This document shows, piece after piece, positions 35,547 through 44,800 of a DNA stretch of 64,000 nt. Each line of letters starts with the position of its first letter. The stretch's first letter is position 1. Both the position numbers and the translations under genes were made by a program. Source of the DNA: Rubritalea marina DSM 17716 (lineage in GTDB: Bacteria; Verrucomicrobiota; Verrucomicrobiia; Verrucomicrobiales; Akkermansiaceae). The stretch spans positions 94,935 to 158,934 of the forward strand of contig NZ_KB899255.1 in the NCBI RefSeq assembly GCF_000378105.1, read 5' to 3'. Under the pieces are notes generated by a model. That model had not been told where the DNA came from. It worked only from the letters and a program-made list of their open reading frames with translations, and did not search any database.

Positions 35547-35623
35547 ATTTCCGCGTCAATGGATTGACGGCGGAGATTAATAGAGTATCATTAAGCTAAT
35601 GCTAAAAGTTAGCAGTTCCAATA

Positions 35624-36154
35624 GTGAACACGACACACACAATATCCGCTGGTTCTATGCACTCACTTGCGTGGGTTAGCTGTGATGGCAAAGGAAGCTT
35701 CCTCAATAGCCTTAAACTCAAACAATGGGTGGAAGGGCAGATTGATAAAGGACTAAAGCATGTTGTGGTCGACTTGGACAAATGCACGGGAATGGATTCC
35801 ACTTTTATGGGGACACTCGCTGGAATCGCGATGAAGCTCTGTAAAATCGATGGTGCGAAACTTGAGGTCGCCTTCGCCAACGGCAAAAACACTCAATCGC
35901 TCGAAGATCTCGGGCTCGATTGCCTCATGACCGTGAATCCAGGTCATCCATCGTGGCAAGATCAGGTTGCTGAAATTCGAGGAGCTCTCACACCATGCGG
36001 TGATCAGGGTGAAGGTACCAACCGCAAGCATGTCTACGAGGCGCACAAGACACTCTGTGATGCAGATGATTCGAATAACGAAAAGTTTGCCACGGTGCTC
36101 GATTGCCTCGAGCAAGAGCTTGCAGCTCAAGTCGAGCCTCGGCCACGTTCATAA
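35624..36154 (+). CDS. STAS-domain protein (anti-sigma factor antagonist-like)
   Basis: A 176-residue protein with an N-terminal STAS fold (about 10-110): GKGSFLNSLKLKQWVE, then VVVDLDKCTGMDSTFMGTLAG, where the serine/threonine after MD is the usual phospho-switch site. A polar C-terminal tail of about 60 residues follows. The start is a GTG at 35624; an ATG 33 bp further in is an alternative. The gene for a GAF/SpoIIE phosphatase begins 12 bp after its stop, so the two form a partner-switching pair in which the phosphatase would dephosphorylate this protein. No anti-sigma kinase is seen nearby. Confidence 0.82.
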   Translation: MNTTHTISAGSMHSLAWVSCDGKGSFLNSLKLKQWVEGQIDKGLKHVVVDLDKCTGMDSTFMGTLAGIAMKLCKIDGAKLEVAFANGKNTQSLEDLGLDCLMTVNPGHPSWQDQVAEIRGALTPCGDQGEGTNRKHVYEAHKTLCDADDSNNEKFATVLDCLEQELAAQVEPRPRS

Positions 36155-36165
36155 ATAACTTTTAG

Positions 36166-37653
36166 GTGGTGGAGACGTTGTTAGATTTTTGGCATTACAT
36201 GTTGGATTCCGACAATGCTGTGGTCATCAGTCTCTTATTTAGTACGGTATTGCTGTATGCCTTATTGATCAATTGGCGTCGCACGCGTGCGAAGCTTGAG
36301 CGCTCAGAGGGGAAGATGGAGCTGATTGAGGTGGAGGAGCACCGGATGTTCGAGTTTTTGCACACCTTGGGGGTGGCGCTGGAGGAAGACCACTCTGCCT
36401 CGCGCCTGCACCGAGAGATTGTAGACGGCATCAACGCTGTTGTGATGTCGCAAGGTGCGGCATTGTATCTTATTGATAACAGCGGGCGATACTTGGTGCC
36501 GCGCGCCATTTCAGATGAATGCCCACTGTTGATTGGCCTGCCAGTTGAGGTGTTGAAGAAGTTTCAGGATGATGTGCGTGCTCTGAAGAGTCACGTTCGA
36601 CTGAGTCGCGTGCCAGCTGGTGAGGGGATGTTGGGTTCTGTGCTTAGTTCAGGTGTTACTCAATCAGTTGTGGACGTGAAGAATCACGAGGCCTTCAAAG
36701 ATGCCTTTGTTCAGTATACTGAAGAGGTTAAGGCCTTGGTGGCTCCCCTCAAATATGGAGGCAAAGACCTGGGGGTCTTGGCCGTGGCGCGCAAGGCTGA
36801 TAGCCCAGATTACAGTGGGAATGAGTTTGATCTATTTAGCTCTGCAAGCGAGCAGGCTGCCTTTGCCTTGGGGAATGCGATGGTGCACCAAGAGGCGAAT
36901 GAGAAGCGCAAGATCGAGGGTGAGCTGCGCAACGCGCGCGAAGTTCAGCAGGTGTTGTTGCCGAGTTCTCAGCCAAATGTGAAAGGCTACGACATCAGTG
37001 GGGTGAACCATCCGGCGCGCTTGATCAGTGGGGATTATTACGATTACATTGATTTGGGTGAGGGGAGCTGGGCGGTGGTGATTGCGGATGTTTCTGGCAA
37101 GGGTGTTGCTGCAGGTCTGCTGATGGCGATGTGCCGCAGCGTGCTCAGACTTGAGCTTGAGCGTACTGGCGACCCACTGGGTGCGGTACACCAACTCAAC
37201 CGACAGCTGTATGCCGACATCAAAGAGGATTCCTTTATTAGCCTCGCGCTGTATGTGATATCCGAGCTGGACAATAGCGTGCAGGTGGTTCGAGCCGGTC
37301 ACGATAAGGCGCCGTTACTACGGGCTGCTTCGGGTGAAGTCGAGTGGGTGAAGCCGCCTGGCTTGGCTATTGGTCTAGATGATGGCGAGGTTTTTGAGCG
37401 GGTGACGAAATTGCATCAGCTCGAGCTCGAGCCAGACGATATGCTTTTGCTATACACTGATGGGGTGACGGAAGCGCGAAACGAGCAGGACGACGAGCTT
37501 GGGGCTGATCCGATGGTCAATGTTCTTAGTCGGTATGCGCGCGATGGTTCTCAAACTGTGGTTTCGGAGCTTGAAAGCACCATCGACAAGTATGTGGGGA
37601 ATGCGCTGCAGTCTGATGATATTACGATCATCGCGCTGCAGCGGAAGCTTTGA
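36166..37653 (+). CDS. membrane-anchored GAF and SpoIIE (PP2C-type) serine phosphatase
   Basis: A 495-residue RsbU-like phosphatase. One N-terminal membrane helix (about 18-38), a coiled linker, a GAF sensor domain (about 60-235), another coiled segment (NEKRKIEGELRNAREVQQ) and a SpoIIE/PP2C domain (about 270-490) with the metal-binding SGDYYDYIDLGEG and VIADVSGKGVAAGLLMA, RAGHDKAPLL, LLLYTDGVTEARN and SDDITIIAL blocks. The start is GTG, 12 bp after the STAS gene, and its substrate is probably that protein. The GAF ligand is unknown. Confidence 0.9.
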   Translation: MVETLLDFWHYMLDSDNAVVISLLFSTVLLYALLINWRRTRAKLERSEGKMELIEVEEHRMFEFLHTLGVALEEDHSASRLHREIVDGINAVVMSQGAALYLIDNSGRYLVPRAISDECPLLIGLPVEVLKKFQDDVRALKSHVRLSRVPAGEGMLGSVLSSGVTQSVVDVKNHEAFKDAFVQYTEEVKALVAPLKYGGKDLGVLAVARKADSPDYSGNEFDLFSSASEQAAFALGNAMVHQEANEKRKIEGELRNAREVQQVLLPSSQPNVKGYDISGVNHPARLISGDYYDYIDLGEGSWAVVIADVSGKGVAAGLLMAMCRSVLRLELERTGDPLGAVHQLNRQLYADIKEDSFISLALYVISELDNSVQVVRAGHDKAPLLRAASGEVEWVKPPGLAIGLDDGEVFERVTKLHQLELEPDDMLLLYTDGVTEARNEQDDELGADPMVNVLSRYARDGSQTVVSELESTIDKYVGNALQSDDITIIALQRKL

Positions 37654-37725
37654 TCGTGCTGTTTACTGTCATGGCGGCGAGCAATAACGCTCGAAATTCA
37701 AGTGGGACTGTGCATGGTGTTGGGT

Positions 37726-38955
37726 ATGAGGATTGAGGTTCTGAATACGGGTTCTGAGTTGTTGTTAGGTATCACTCAAAACACTCATGCTGCGTGGATT
37801 GGTGGCGAGCTTCGCAAGCTCGGATTGCGGATCGCGCAGCAGACTACAGTGCCCGACGGAGATCCGGTACGTGATGCTATGAGAGATTCGGTGCAGCGTG
37901 CAGACGTCTTAATTGTGACCGGTGGGCTTGGCCCTACGAGCGATGACGTCACCCGCGAGGCGACTGCAGAGGCATTGGGGATCGAACTTATCGAGGACGA
38001 GCATGCGGTGCGTGTGATCAAAGAATATTTTTCCTCGCGTCAACGTGAGATGCCGGATTCCAATCTCAAGCAAGCATTGGTACCGTGTGGTGCTGAGGTG
38101 CTGCCGAATCCTAATGGTACAGCCCCTGGGGTATACGTGCCTCAGCGTTTGGGGGATCATTGCTGTGCGGTATTTCTCTTGCCGGGGCCACCGCGTGAGC
38201 TTCACCCGATGTACCACGCCGAGGTGCCGCACCGCCTGCGCGCGATAGCAGAGCTGGATGCGGACCATCTCATGCTTGAGCAAAAGGTGATAGGCGTGGG
38301 GGAGAGTGACTTGCACGAGGTGATTGATGCCACTTTACACCAGATCCCCGGCTTGGAGGTGGGTTATTGTGCTCGACCCTACGAAGTGGATGTGCGTCTG
38401 ATTGGAGCCCAGGCTGCTGTAGAGCAGGGAGCGCAGTTGGTGCGCGAGGCATTTCCATCCCAGCTGGTCAGCGAAGATGGGGCGGGGGTACCTGAAGTGG
38501 TATTGCGCCAGTGTGTTGTGCGTGGCTGGAAGTTGGCCACTGCTGAGAGTTGTACGGGTGGCTTGATTGCGAGCATGCTCACCGATGTGGCGGGAGCATC
38601 TGAGGTGCTGACTCATGGATACGTGAGTTATGCAAACGAGGCGAAAGAGCAGCTTTTACATGTGCCGCACGATTTGCTCGTTGCTCACGGGGCCGTCAGT
38701 GAGGAAGTGGCCATAGCGATGGCTATCGGGGCGAAGAGAGATTCTGGCGCTGATATCGCGCTAGCAGTTACTGGTGTGGCTGGGCCAGGTGGGGGCAGTG
38801 AGGAGAAGCCGGTGGGCACTGCTTGGATGGCGGTCGTTGGCAAGAATGGAGAAACGTTCAGTCAAATGGTGATGCACCCAAAAGCGCGCACTGCGTTCAA
38901 GGAATTGGTGGCGTTGCGCGTTCTCGACTTCCTCAGGCTGCGATTGCTTAGCTAG
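37726..38955 (+). CDS. cinA: CinA-family protein, nicotinamide-nucleotide amidase / ADP-ribose pyrophosphatase
   Basis: A 409-residue two-domain protein. The N-terminal MoCF/COG1058 domain (about 1-170) begins MRIEVLNTGSELLLGITQNT and has TGGLGPTSDDVTREA, a nucleotide-pyrophosphatase fold; the C-terminal CinA domain (about 250-405) has TAESCTGGLIASMLTDVAGAS and TGVAGPGGGSEEKPVGT, the deamidase that recycles nicotinamide mononucleotide in NAD metabolism. GTG 37702 and ATG 37714 lie in frame upstream, but ATG 37726 matches the conserved N-terminus. It converges with the SDR gene, 8 bp away. Confidence 0.9.
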   Translation: MRIEVLNTGSELLLGITQNTHAAWIGGELRKLGLRIAQQTTVPDGDPVRDAMRDSVQRADVLIVTGGLGPTSDDVTREATAEALGIELIEDEHAVRVIKEYFSSRQREMPDSNLKQALVPCGAEVLPNPNGTAPGVYVPQRLGDHCCAVFLLPGPPRELHPMYHAEVPHRLRAIAELDADHLMLEQKVIGVGESDLHEVIDATLHQIPGLEVGYCARPYEVDVRLIGAQAAVEQGAQLVREAFPSQLVSEDGAGVPEVVLRQCVVRGWKLATAESCTGGLIASMLTDVAGASEVLTHGYVSYANEAKEQLLHVPHDLLVAHGAVSEEVAIAMAIGAKRDSGADIALAVTGVAGPGGGSEEKPVGTAWMAVVGKNGETFSQMVMHPKARTAFKELVALRVLDFLRLRLLS

Positions 38956-38963
38956 ATGTGCTG

Positions 38964-39767
38964 TTAAGAACCAGCCGGCAATAGGGTGTCCATGGCTGCG
39001 GCGAGTTGTGCCATTTTCGCTTCATTAGACCCAGCGTGATGAGGTGCGGCAAAGCGTGCGCTGTCATTGTCGTAGTATTTGCCGCTGGCATCTGCGAAGT
39101 CATCCGAGAGGCTTGCTTTGACAATGATTTCGGCGCCGATGCGGAGGTCTTTGCCTTCCATGCCAAAGGCAGCTTTTACCATCTTGCTGCCCAATAAAGA
39201 GGCGGGGTTCACCGCCACGAAGACGGGGCCTTCTGGGTGTTGAAGGGCTAGGTGACGGGTCCACATGGTGATGGCTAACTTGCTCTGAGAGTAGGCTTCC
39301 ATCTCGGGTAGATGGTGGTTTCCGCGTAGGGCTTCTAGGTCGACTTCTGACTGCGCGGCGGAAGAAAGATTCACCACGCGCCCGTCATTCGGCATGATTG
39401 GGAGCACCTTCTTAGTGAGCAGGTAGGGAGCCAGCGTGTTGACCACAAAGCGCAGGTCTAGATTGTCAGCGGTGATGGGGTTGTCGGTTTTGAGGACTCC
39501 AGCATTGTTGATCAGTATGTCGATGCGCTCTTGCTCCGCGAGGAGGCGATCACCCATGGCGGCTACTTGCTCTAGGTCTGATAGGTCAGCCAAGTACGGC
39601 GCGGCATCAAGTTGGCTGTTGATCAGGCGCAGCTTTTCTAGCAGGGCGTGCATGCGCTCTTCGCTACGACCATGTAGGAGGAGTTTGTGTGGCGTTTCTG
39701 CCAGTATCCTCGCCGTGGTTGCACCAATGCCATCTGTGGCACCCGTGAGTAAAATCACCTTTTGCAT
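38964..39767 (-). CDS. short-chain dehydrogenase/reductase
   Basis: A 267-residue NAD(P)-dependent SDR with the cofactor loop LTGATDGIGATTA (about 6-18), a basic residue pattern after strand 2 (HGRSEERM) favouring NADP, the NNAGVL motif (near 88) and the catalytic set S.../YSQSKLA (near 160). The long insertion after the active site resembles retinol-dehydrogenase-like or WW-domain oxidoreductase-like members. No operon partners: it is followed by cinA convergently and preceded by a gap. Substrate unknown. Confidence 0.85.
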   Translation of the reverse strand: MQKVILLTGATDGIGATTARILAETPHKLLLHGRSEERMHALLEKLRLINSQLDAAPYLADLSDLEQVAAMGDRLLAEQERIDILINNAGVLKTDNPITADNLDLRFVVNTLAPYLLTKKVLPIMPNDGRVVNLSSAAQSEVDLEALRGNHHLPEMEAYSQSKLAITMWTRHLALQHPEGPVFVAVNPASLLGSKMVKAAFGMEGKDLRIGAEIIVKASLSDDFADASGKYYDNDSARFAAPHHAGSNEAKMAQLAAAMDTLLPAGS

Positions 39768-39951
39768 TACACGATCATAGCATGTCTGAGGATTTGGTGA
39801 AGACGTAATTCTCAGATCCTCAATTAGGTGTCAGCGAAGTTCGAGGTGGATCGAGTGGCTGCCGGGAAGTTGTCCATTAGGTGAATGGCTTTGTGCTCAG
39901 TGAGGAGTAGATGGATTTTTTGTGATTTAGCAGCCAACGATGGCCGCAGGA

Positions 39952-40680
39952 TCACACATACATCGGGGCCATTCTGCGCCAGTAGTAGCCGCGGTGGGCG
40001 CGGTCCTGCCATTCGTGCATGCGGTGGGGCACGGCTTTTTCGTTGAGCACCCGGCAGAGGTAATGGTTGTTGCCCAAGAATGGGTCTTGCTTGCCGCAGA
40101 CGATGACGATGTCCATGGCGCGCATCGCCTCGAGCCGGTCATGGCAGTCGAGGTTCTTGAGGTAGTGCACTGGGGTGTTGTAGTAGACCGTCTCATCGTA
40201 GTGGCCTTCTAGCAGGTCGTTGAAGTCATCGGCTGCTTCGGTGAGGTTGTAGCGACCCGAAAAGACGCAAAGCTTTTGGAACAGGTGGGGGTGCTTGAAG
40301 GCGATGTTGGCGGCGAAAAAGGCGCCGAGGCTGCAGCCGTGTGAGATCGTGCAGCGGTGCGGGTTTTTCATCTGCATGAAGGGCAGAACCTCATTGAGGA
40401 TGTATTCTTCGTACTCGACGTAGCGTTGCACCCGTCCGGTGGGATGCGCCCAGAAGCAATAGAAGCTCTCGCTATCGATGCCATCGATGCAGAACAATTG
40501 CAGCTGGCCCGCCTCGATTTTATGGCGCAGCGATTCGGTGATTCGCAGCTTTTCGTATTCGTAGAAGCGGCCGCCGCGCGTGGGGAAGACCAGCACCTTG
40601 GCCCCCGAGTGGCCGAACACCAACAATTCCATATCGCGGCGCAGCCTTGGGCTCCACCACTTGTGATATTCGCGATTCAT
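39952..40680 (-). CDS. alpha/beta-hydrolase, putative esterase
   Basis: A 242-residue protein of the putative-esterase (esterase D/antigen 85-like) family. The nucleophile elbow is HGCSLGAFFAA (Ser near 117), the acid lies in CGKQDPF (near 195) and a histidine in HEWQDRAHRGYYW near the C-terminus. The open frame runs far upstream, but its true start is the ATG at 40680, which overlaps the stop of the preceding hydrolase gene (TAATG), a coupled arrangement. No signal peptide. GC content and codon choice in this pair look higher than in the flanking genes. Confidence 0.8.
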   Translation of the reverse strand: MNREYHKWWSPRLRRDMELLVFGHSGAKVLVFPTRGGRFYEYEKLRITESLRHKIEAGQLQLFCIDGIDSESFYCFWAHPTGRVQRYVEYEEYILNEVLPFMQMKNPHRCTISHGCSLGAFFAANIAFKHPHLFQKLCVFSGRYNLTEAADDFNDLLEGHYDETVYYNTPVHYLKNLDCHDRLEAMRAMDIVIVCGKQDPFLGNNHYLCRVLNEKAVPHRMHEWQDRAHRGYYWRRMAPMYV

Positions 40681-41639
40681 TAGAGATCTTTGAAAAAGGA
40701 TTCGAGCCCATGGAGTAGTTTCTGCTCTTCCTCCTCTTGCGCCGGGTAGTCCATGTGACCGGCGCTGAGGGTGAACAATTCCTTGGGGCCGGCGAGCGCG
40801 TTGTAGATGGCAAATTGCCCCGGTGGGGTCACCACTGGATCTGCTAGCGCGCATGCCACATGCACTGGGATCTTGATGTGCTTCGCCGCCTGCGCCGCAT
40901 CGAACCACTGCAGGGTGTTCTCCACCAGCTGCGGTTCCTTTTTGTGCAGTGCCTGCACGCTGGCTCCGCTGCCCATGGTTTTGAGCTGAAGCCGCAGCAT
41001 CTGGTGGCCGAAGGTGGGGACCTTGAAGTGCGCAATCTGCACCCGGTTTTCCCAAGCCAGCGCCATGGCGCCGACACCGCCACCAAAGCTGCTGCCGAGG
41101 TAGCCGATGTGGCCCTCGAGCTCGGGCTTCAGGCGCAGCAACGCGCTGACCGCCAGCCAGAGGTCCTCGACACAGCCGCGCAGGATGTAGCGCTCAGGCT
41201 TGTGGATGTCGTGCAGCACATGCCATCGCGGCTCGTCTGAAATTGGCGGATGCGCGGAGCGCCCGATCCCTCGTGCACAGGGGAACAGGATCGCTGCATC
41301 TTTGAAAGGAAGGTGGAAGTCTGGCTCGGTGCGGCCGCCGTAGCCGTGGCCCACAATCAAGCCGCGCTTGACCCGCCCGGACTTGGGCAGAAGCAACCAA
41401 CCACCAATCTGTACGTCGTCTGTGGAGCGGTAGCTCATGTTGAACACCTGCCAGTCGCCCTGGTCGTATCCCGCATCTTCGATGCTCGGATGGGGGCTGA
41501 GCTGCAGCGCCTCCTCGCGCCAAGCCAGCCACATCTCAGCATAGCCCGCAGGCTCGGCAGGCACCTTGACGCCGAGTAGTTCATCGAGGTCAAAGCGATG
41601 GCTCGGGCGGATTCTCTTGCTTGCTTGTTCCATCTCCAT
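40680..41639 (-). CDS. alpha/beta-hydrolase, acetyl xylan esterase-like
   Basis: A 319-residue protein of the AXE1/cephalosporin-C deacetylase type, which remove acetyl groups from sugars. Seen: VGHGYGGR (oxyanion region, near 96), YLGSSFGGGVGAM (nucleophile Ser near 183), the acid in CALADPVVTP and the base in SAGHMDYP. No signal peptide, so cytoplasmic. A TTG at 41642 precedes the ATG at 41639 used here. Its stop overlaps the next gene's start by one base. This two-gene unit may deacylate imported oligosaccharides (inference). Confidence 0.78.
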   Translation of the reverse strand: MEMEQASKRIRPSHRFDLDELLGVKVPAEPAGYAEMWLAWREEALQLSPHPSIEDAGYDQGDWQVFNMSYRSTDDVQIGGWLLLPKSGRVKRGLIVGHGYGGRTEPDFHLPFKDAAILFPCARGIGRSAHPPISDEPRWHVLHDIHKPERYILRGCVEDLWLAVSALLRLKPELEGHIGYLGSSFGGGVGAMALAWENRVQIAHFKVPTFGHQMLRLQLKTMGSGASVQALHKKEPQLVENTLQWFDAAQAAKHIKIPVHVACALADPVVTPPGQFAIYNALAGPKELFTLSAGHMDYPAQEEEEQKLLHGLESFFKDL

Positions 41640-41822
41640 CAATCGTGCGCTAGTTTCAACACCATCACTCTAGCACAATCAATGCCTGTCCGGTCACAGA
41701 ATCGACAGGGAGTATTCAGGGTAGGTGGTGACAGGCCGGATCCATATTCAAAAAAATCACCCAGCACCCGGGGGCTCGTGTTGGAGTGGCTCGGGTGTGG
41801 GTGATGTTTGTCTGTCTTCGGT

Positions 41823-44800
41823 TTAGAGGCTTTCTAGGAAGCGAACGAGATCTTCAATTTCTTGGGGGCTCAGCTCGAGCGGGCGGATGTCGGTGTCGAT
41901 GTCACGCGCTGTATTTCGGCCGGCTTGGTTGTAGGATTCGACGACTTCTTGGAGCGTGGCGACACTGCCATCGTGCATGTATGGAGCGGTTTGCCCGACG
42001 TGACGCAGGGAGGGAACTTTGAAGAGCTTGAAGTCGCGGCTACGACCTGTCTGTCTGGCGCGTCCAGTGTCGGCATTTTGCACGATACCATTGGCGCGGA
42101 AGCTTTCGTCGGTGAAGTTCGGGCCATCATGACAGCCGCTGCATCGCGCCTTGTTCATGAAGAGGTCGAGCCCGCGCAATTGTGAGGCATCGAGCGCGTC
42201 TTCATCTCCCGCCCAGTAGCGGTCTACGGCTGCTTCAGGCGAGAATTGTGTGGCCTGGAAGGATCCGAGAGCAGCAGTCAGGTTGGCCGAGTTTGGTGCT
42301 TCATTGTAGACCTCCTGGAAGCGCTGTGCGTAGTGGCTGTCTGAGGCGAGGAAGGCGATCGCTTCCTCCATGCTCAGGTTCATCTCGTGGCTTGCTTCGA
42401 TGGGGATTTGAGCCTGCTGGTCGAGTCGTGCGGCATTCCCTCCCCAGCCTTGATGGGTGGAGAATAGGCGGTTGAACAAGTGCGGGGTGTTGCGATCCCC
42501 AAGTCCATTTGGCTCATTGCTTTGTGCGAGAGCGCGGCCATCGGTAAATGTCTGCTCTGGCACGTGACAGGTGGCACAGGAGGTGGAGCTTGCGCGCGAC
42601 AAGCGGGTTTCGAAGAATAATTCCCCACCGAGTGCTGCAGCGGCGCTGCTGAAGCGATCGACATCGATGGCCTTGCTGCTGAGTTGCTCAAAGTGCGGTG
42701 GAATCAGCGCCTGTAGCTCGTCTGAGGCTGGCTCGGCGAGGTTGACATAGGCATTGTGGGCAATCTCGTAGTGTTGGCGTTCAACATTGGAGAGCTTGAC
42801 TTCATCGATGATGAATAGTCCGTCGCTATCGCGTGGTCCAATGCTGACTTCGCCTGAGAAGTTTAAATCTCCTAGCTCGGCGGCATTGCTTTGGGCGATG
42901 ACTTGAGCGTCTTGGTAGAGCGTGATCATTCCTCCTGCTTGGTAAGTCACGGCGAGGTGGACCCATTGGTTGTTCGGCACGCTATTGTTGCCGCTGACGC
43001 TGAAGCTTTCTCCGGCGGTATTGCGAAGCGTGGCTTGTGCTTGGCCGTTGTTGCCTAGGCCGACTTCAAGTAATCCATCGATGCTGAACATGCGGGTGCC
43101 TGAGTCTAGCACGCGGACGAAGAAGTCGACGGTGAACCCTTGGTCTAGGGTGTCCCAGCCTCGGTTCTTTTCGACCCGTACGTAGGAGCCAGGAGGGAAG
43201 TAGATTGCTTGTCCGTGGCGGCCTACGATGCTGTCTTGGTTATTGTACTCTAGTGGGAATCTCGCGCCTACCATGGTACCATTGTTGTCATTGCCAGAGG
43301 TGTCTGGGGTGCGCGTTACTTGGTAGTTGCCATCGCGGTTGAGCATCTCATTCATGCCGAAGTAGAGCACGTGGTTGCCATCGAGGAAGTCATTGAAGCC
43401 AACTTCCGAGTAGTCTTGGGAATTGGATCCAAAGATCGGGTATGCTGGGCCACGCACTGAGTAGGGGATGGCAAGGTCTTTGACGTCCTTGAAGGGCGAC
43501 CACATGGTGGTGAATGCTCCGGGTGAGGAGACAAAGAGGCGGGTGCTGCGGTGACGGAACGGGTTGATTGGTCCATCGATGTGGCGCAGCAAGCCGCCAG
43601 TCCAGCGCCCTGTCACAGTGGTGCCGGTGCGGCGACCATTCACACCGTCACGTGAGGCTTGGTAGAATAGCTCAGAGCCATCGCGGCTGATCCATGGGTA
43701 GGCTCCCTTCACTAGGTCTCCTGTGTTGTATGTATTCCCTTCCGCATCGCGCAGTGGTTGCTGGGCGAGTGGGTAGCGGATCTGGAATGGTTGCCCAGCG
43801 ATGTCGCGGTCGCGGTCGACGTGATACATGTCGGCCACTGAGCGCACGGTACTCCAGTTCTGAGTGGCACCAGGTGTGGGGTTCCAGCTGTAGACTAGGT
43901 TGTCGATGCGACCATCATTTGATGGGTGCCCTTGGAAGATGATGAGGCGGCCATCGATGGAGATGCTGGGCTCGATGCCTAGGAAGTCGGAACCATTGGT
44001 GTAGGTGTACTTCTGGAACGAAGTGGTGAAGCGGGCACTACGTACGCTAGCATCTGCGGTGTTGGGGTTCTGTACCACGATGGTGGCGCGTCGGTGCCCC
44101 ATGTGCTTGTTGGTGCCAAATTGTTCCGTAGTGTGGATGACCAAGGCCTTGTAGGTGAGAAATTCACCATTGGCGACAACGTTGCCTGAGGCGTCTGAGG
44201 GATGTGGGTTTGCACCATTGAAGGCAGGATCGGGTACGATGCCTAGCCAGTTCACGTGATGTGCTGAACCGTTGCTGACTTCAATGTGCACGCGCGATGA
44301 TGCAGCGCTATTACTGAAGGCGTTGCTGAAGTTTGGCGCGCCATCGCTATCACGGGTGATACGCTCAGGGCGCAACACACTAACTACCCAGCCGGAGCTG
44401 ATGGTGCGGATGAAGACGCGTCCATCCCAAGTTTCTGCATGGCCATTGCCATTGAAGCGTGAGTTGATCGGGCGCGATGGCACGATGGGGCGTGTGTCAT
44501 TGAGCGAATAGAGCGCTGCATCAGGGCTGGAGAAGCGTCCTGAGCTTTGAGTCGTGTCGAGTTCATTGTCGGGCTCAGGCTCCTGAGGGTTGAGTACAAT
44601 GACCTGACGGCGCACGGTGAGGGCCGCATTGCCGGCGGCGTCGGTGACGTCGTAGCTCAGGGTGTAAGTGTTGGGTGTTTGGGTGTCAACGCTGCCGCCC
44701 ACGCTGATGGCTCCGCTGAGGTCGCCATCGACGTTGTCGTTCGCGCTAGCACCTGGGTCCACAAAGCTCTCGCCTTGGTTGATTGTGACCACTGCATTGC

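Noticed and set aside
40681..41055. 125-codon N-terminal extension of the first esterase
   Set aside because: It lies entirely antiparallel in register to, and inside, the acetyl xylan esterase-like gene; the TAATG overlap gives a natural start at 40680.
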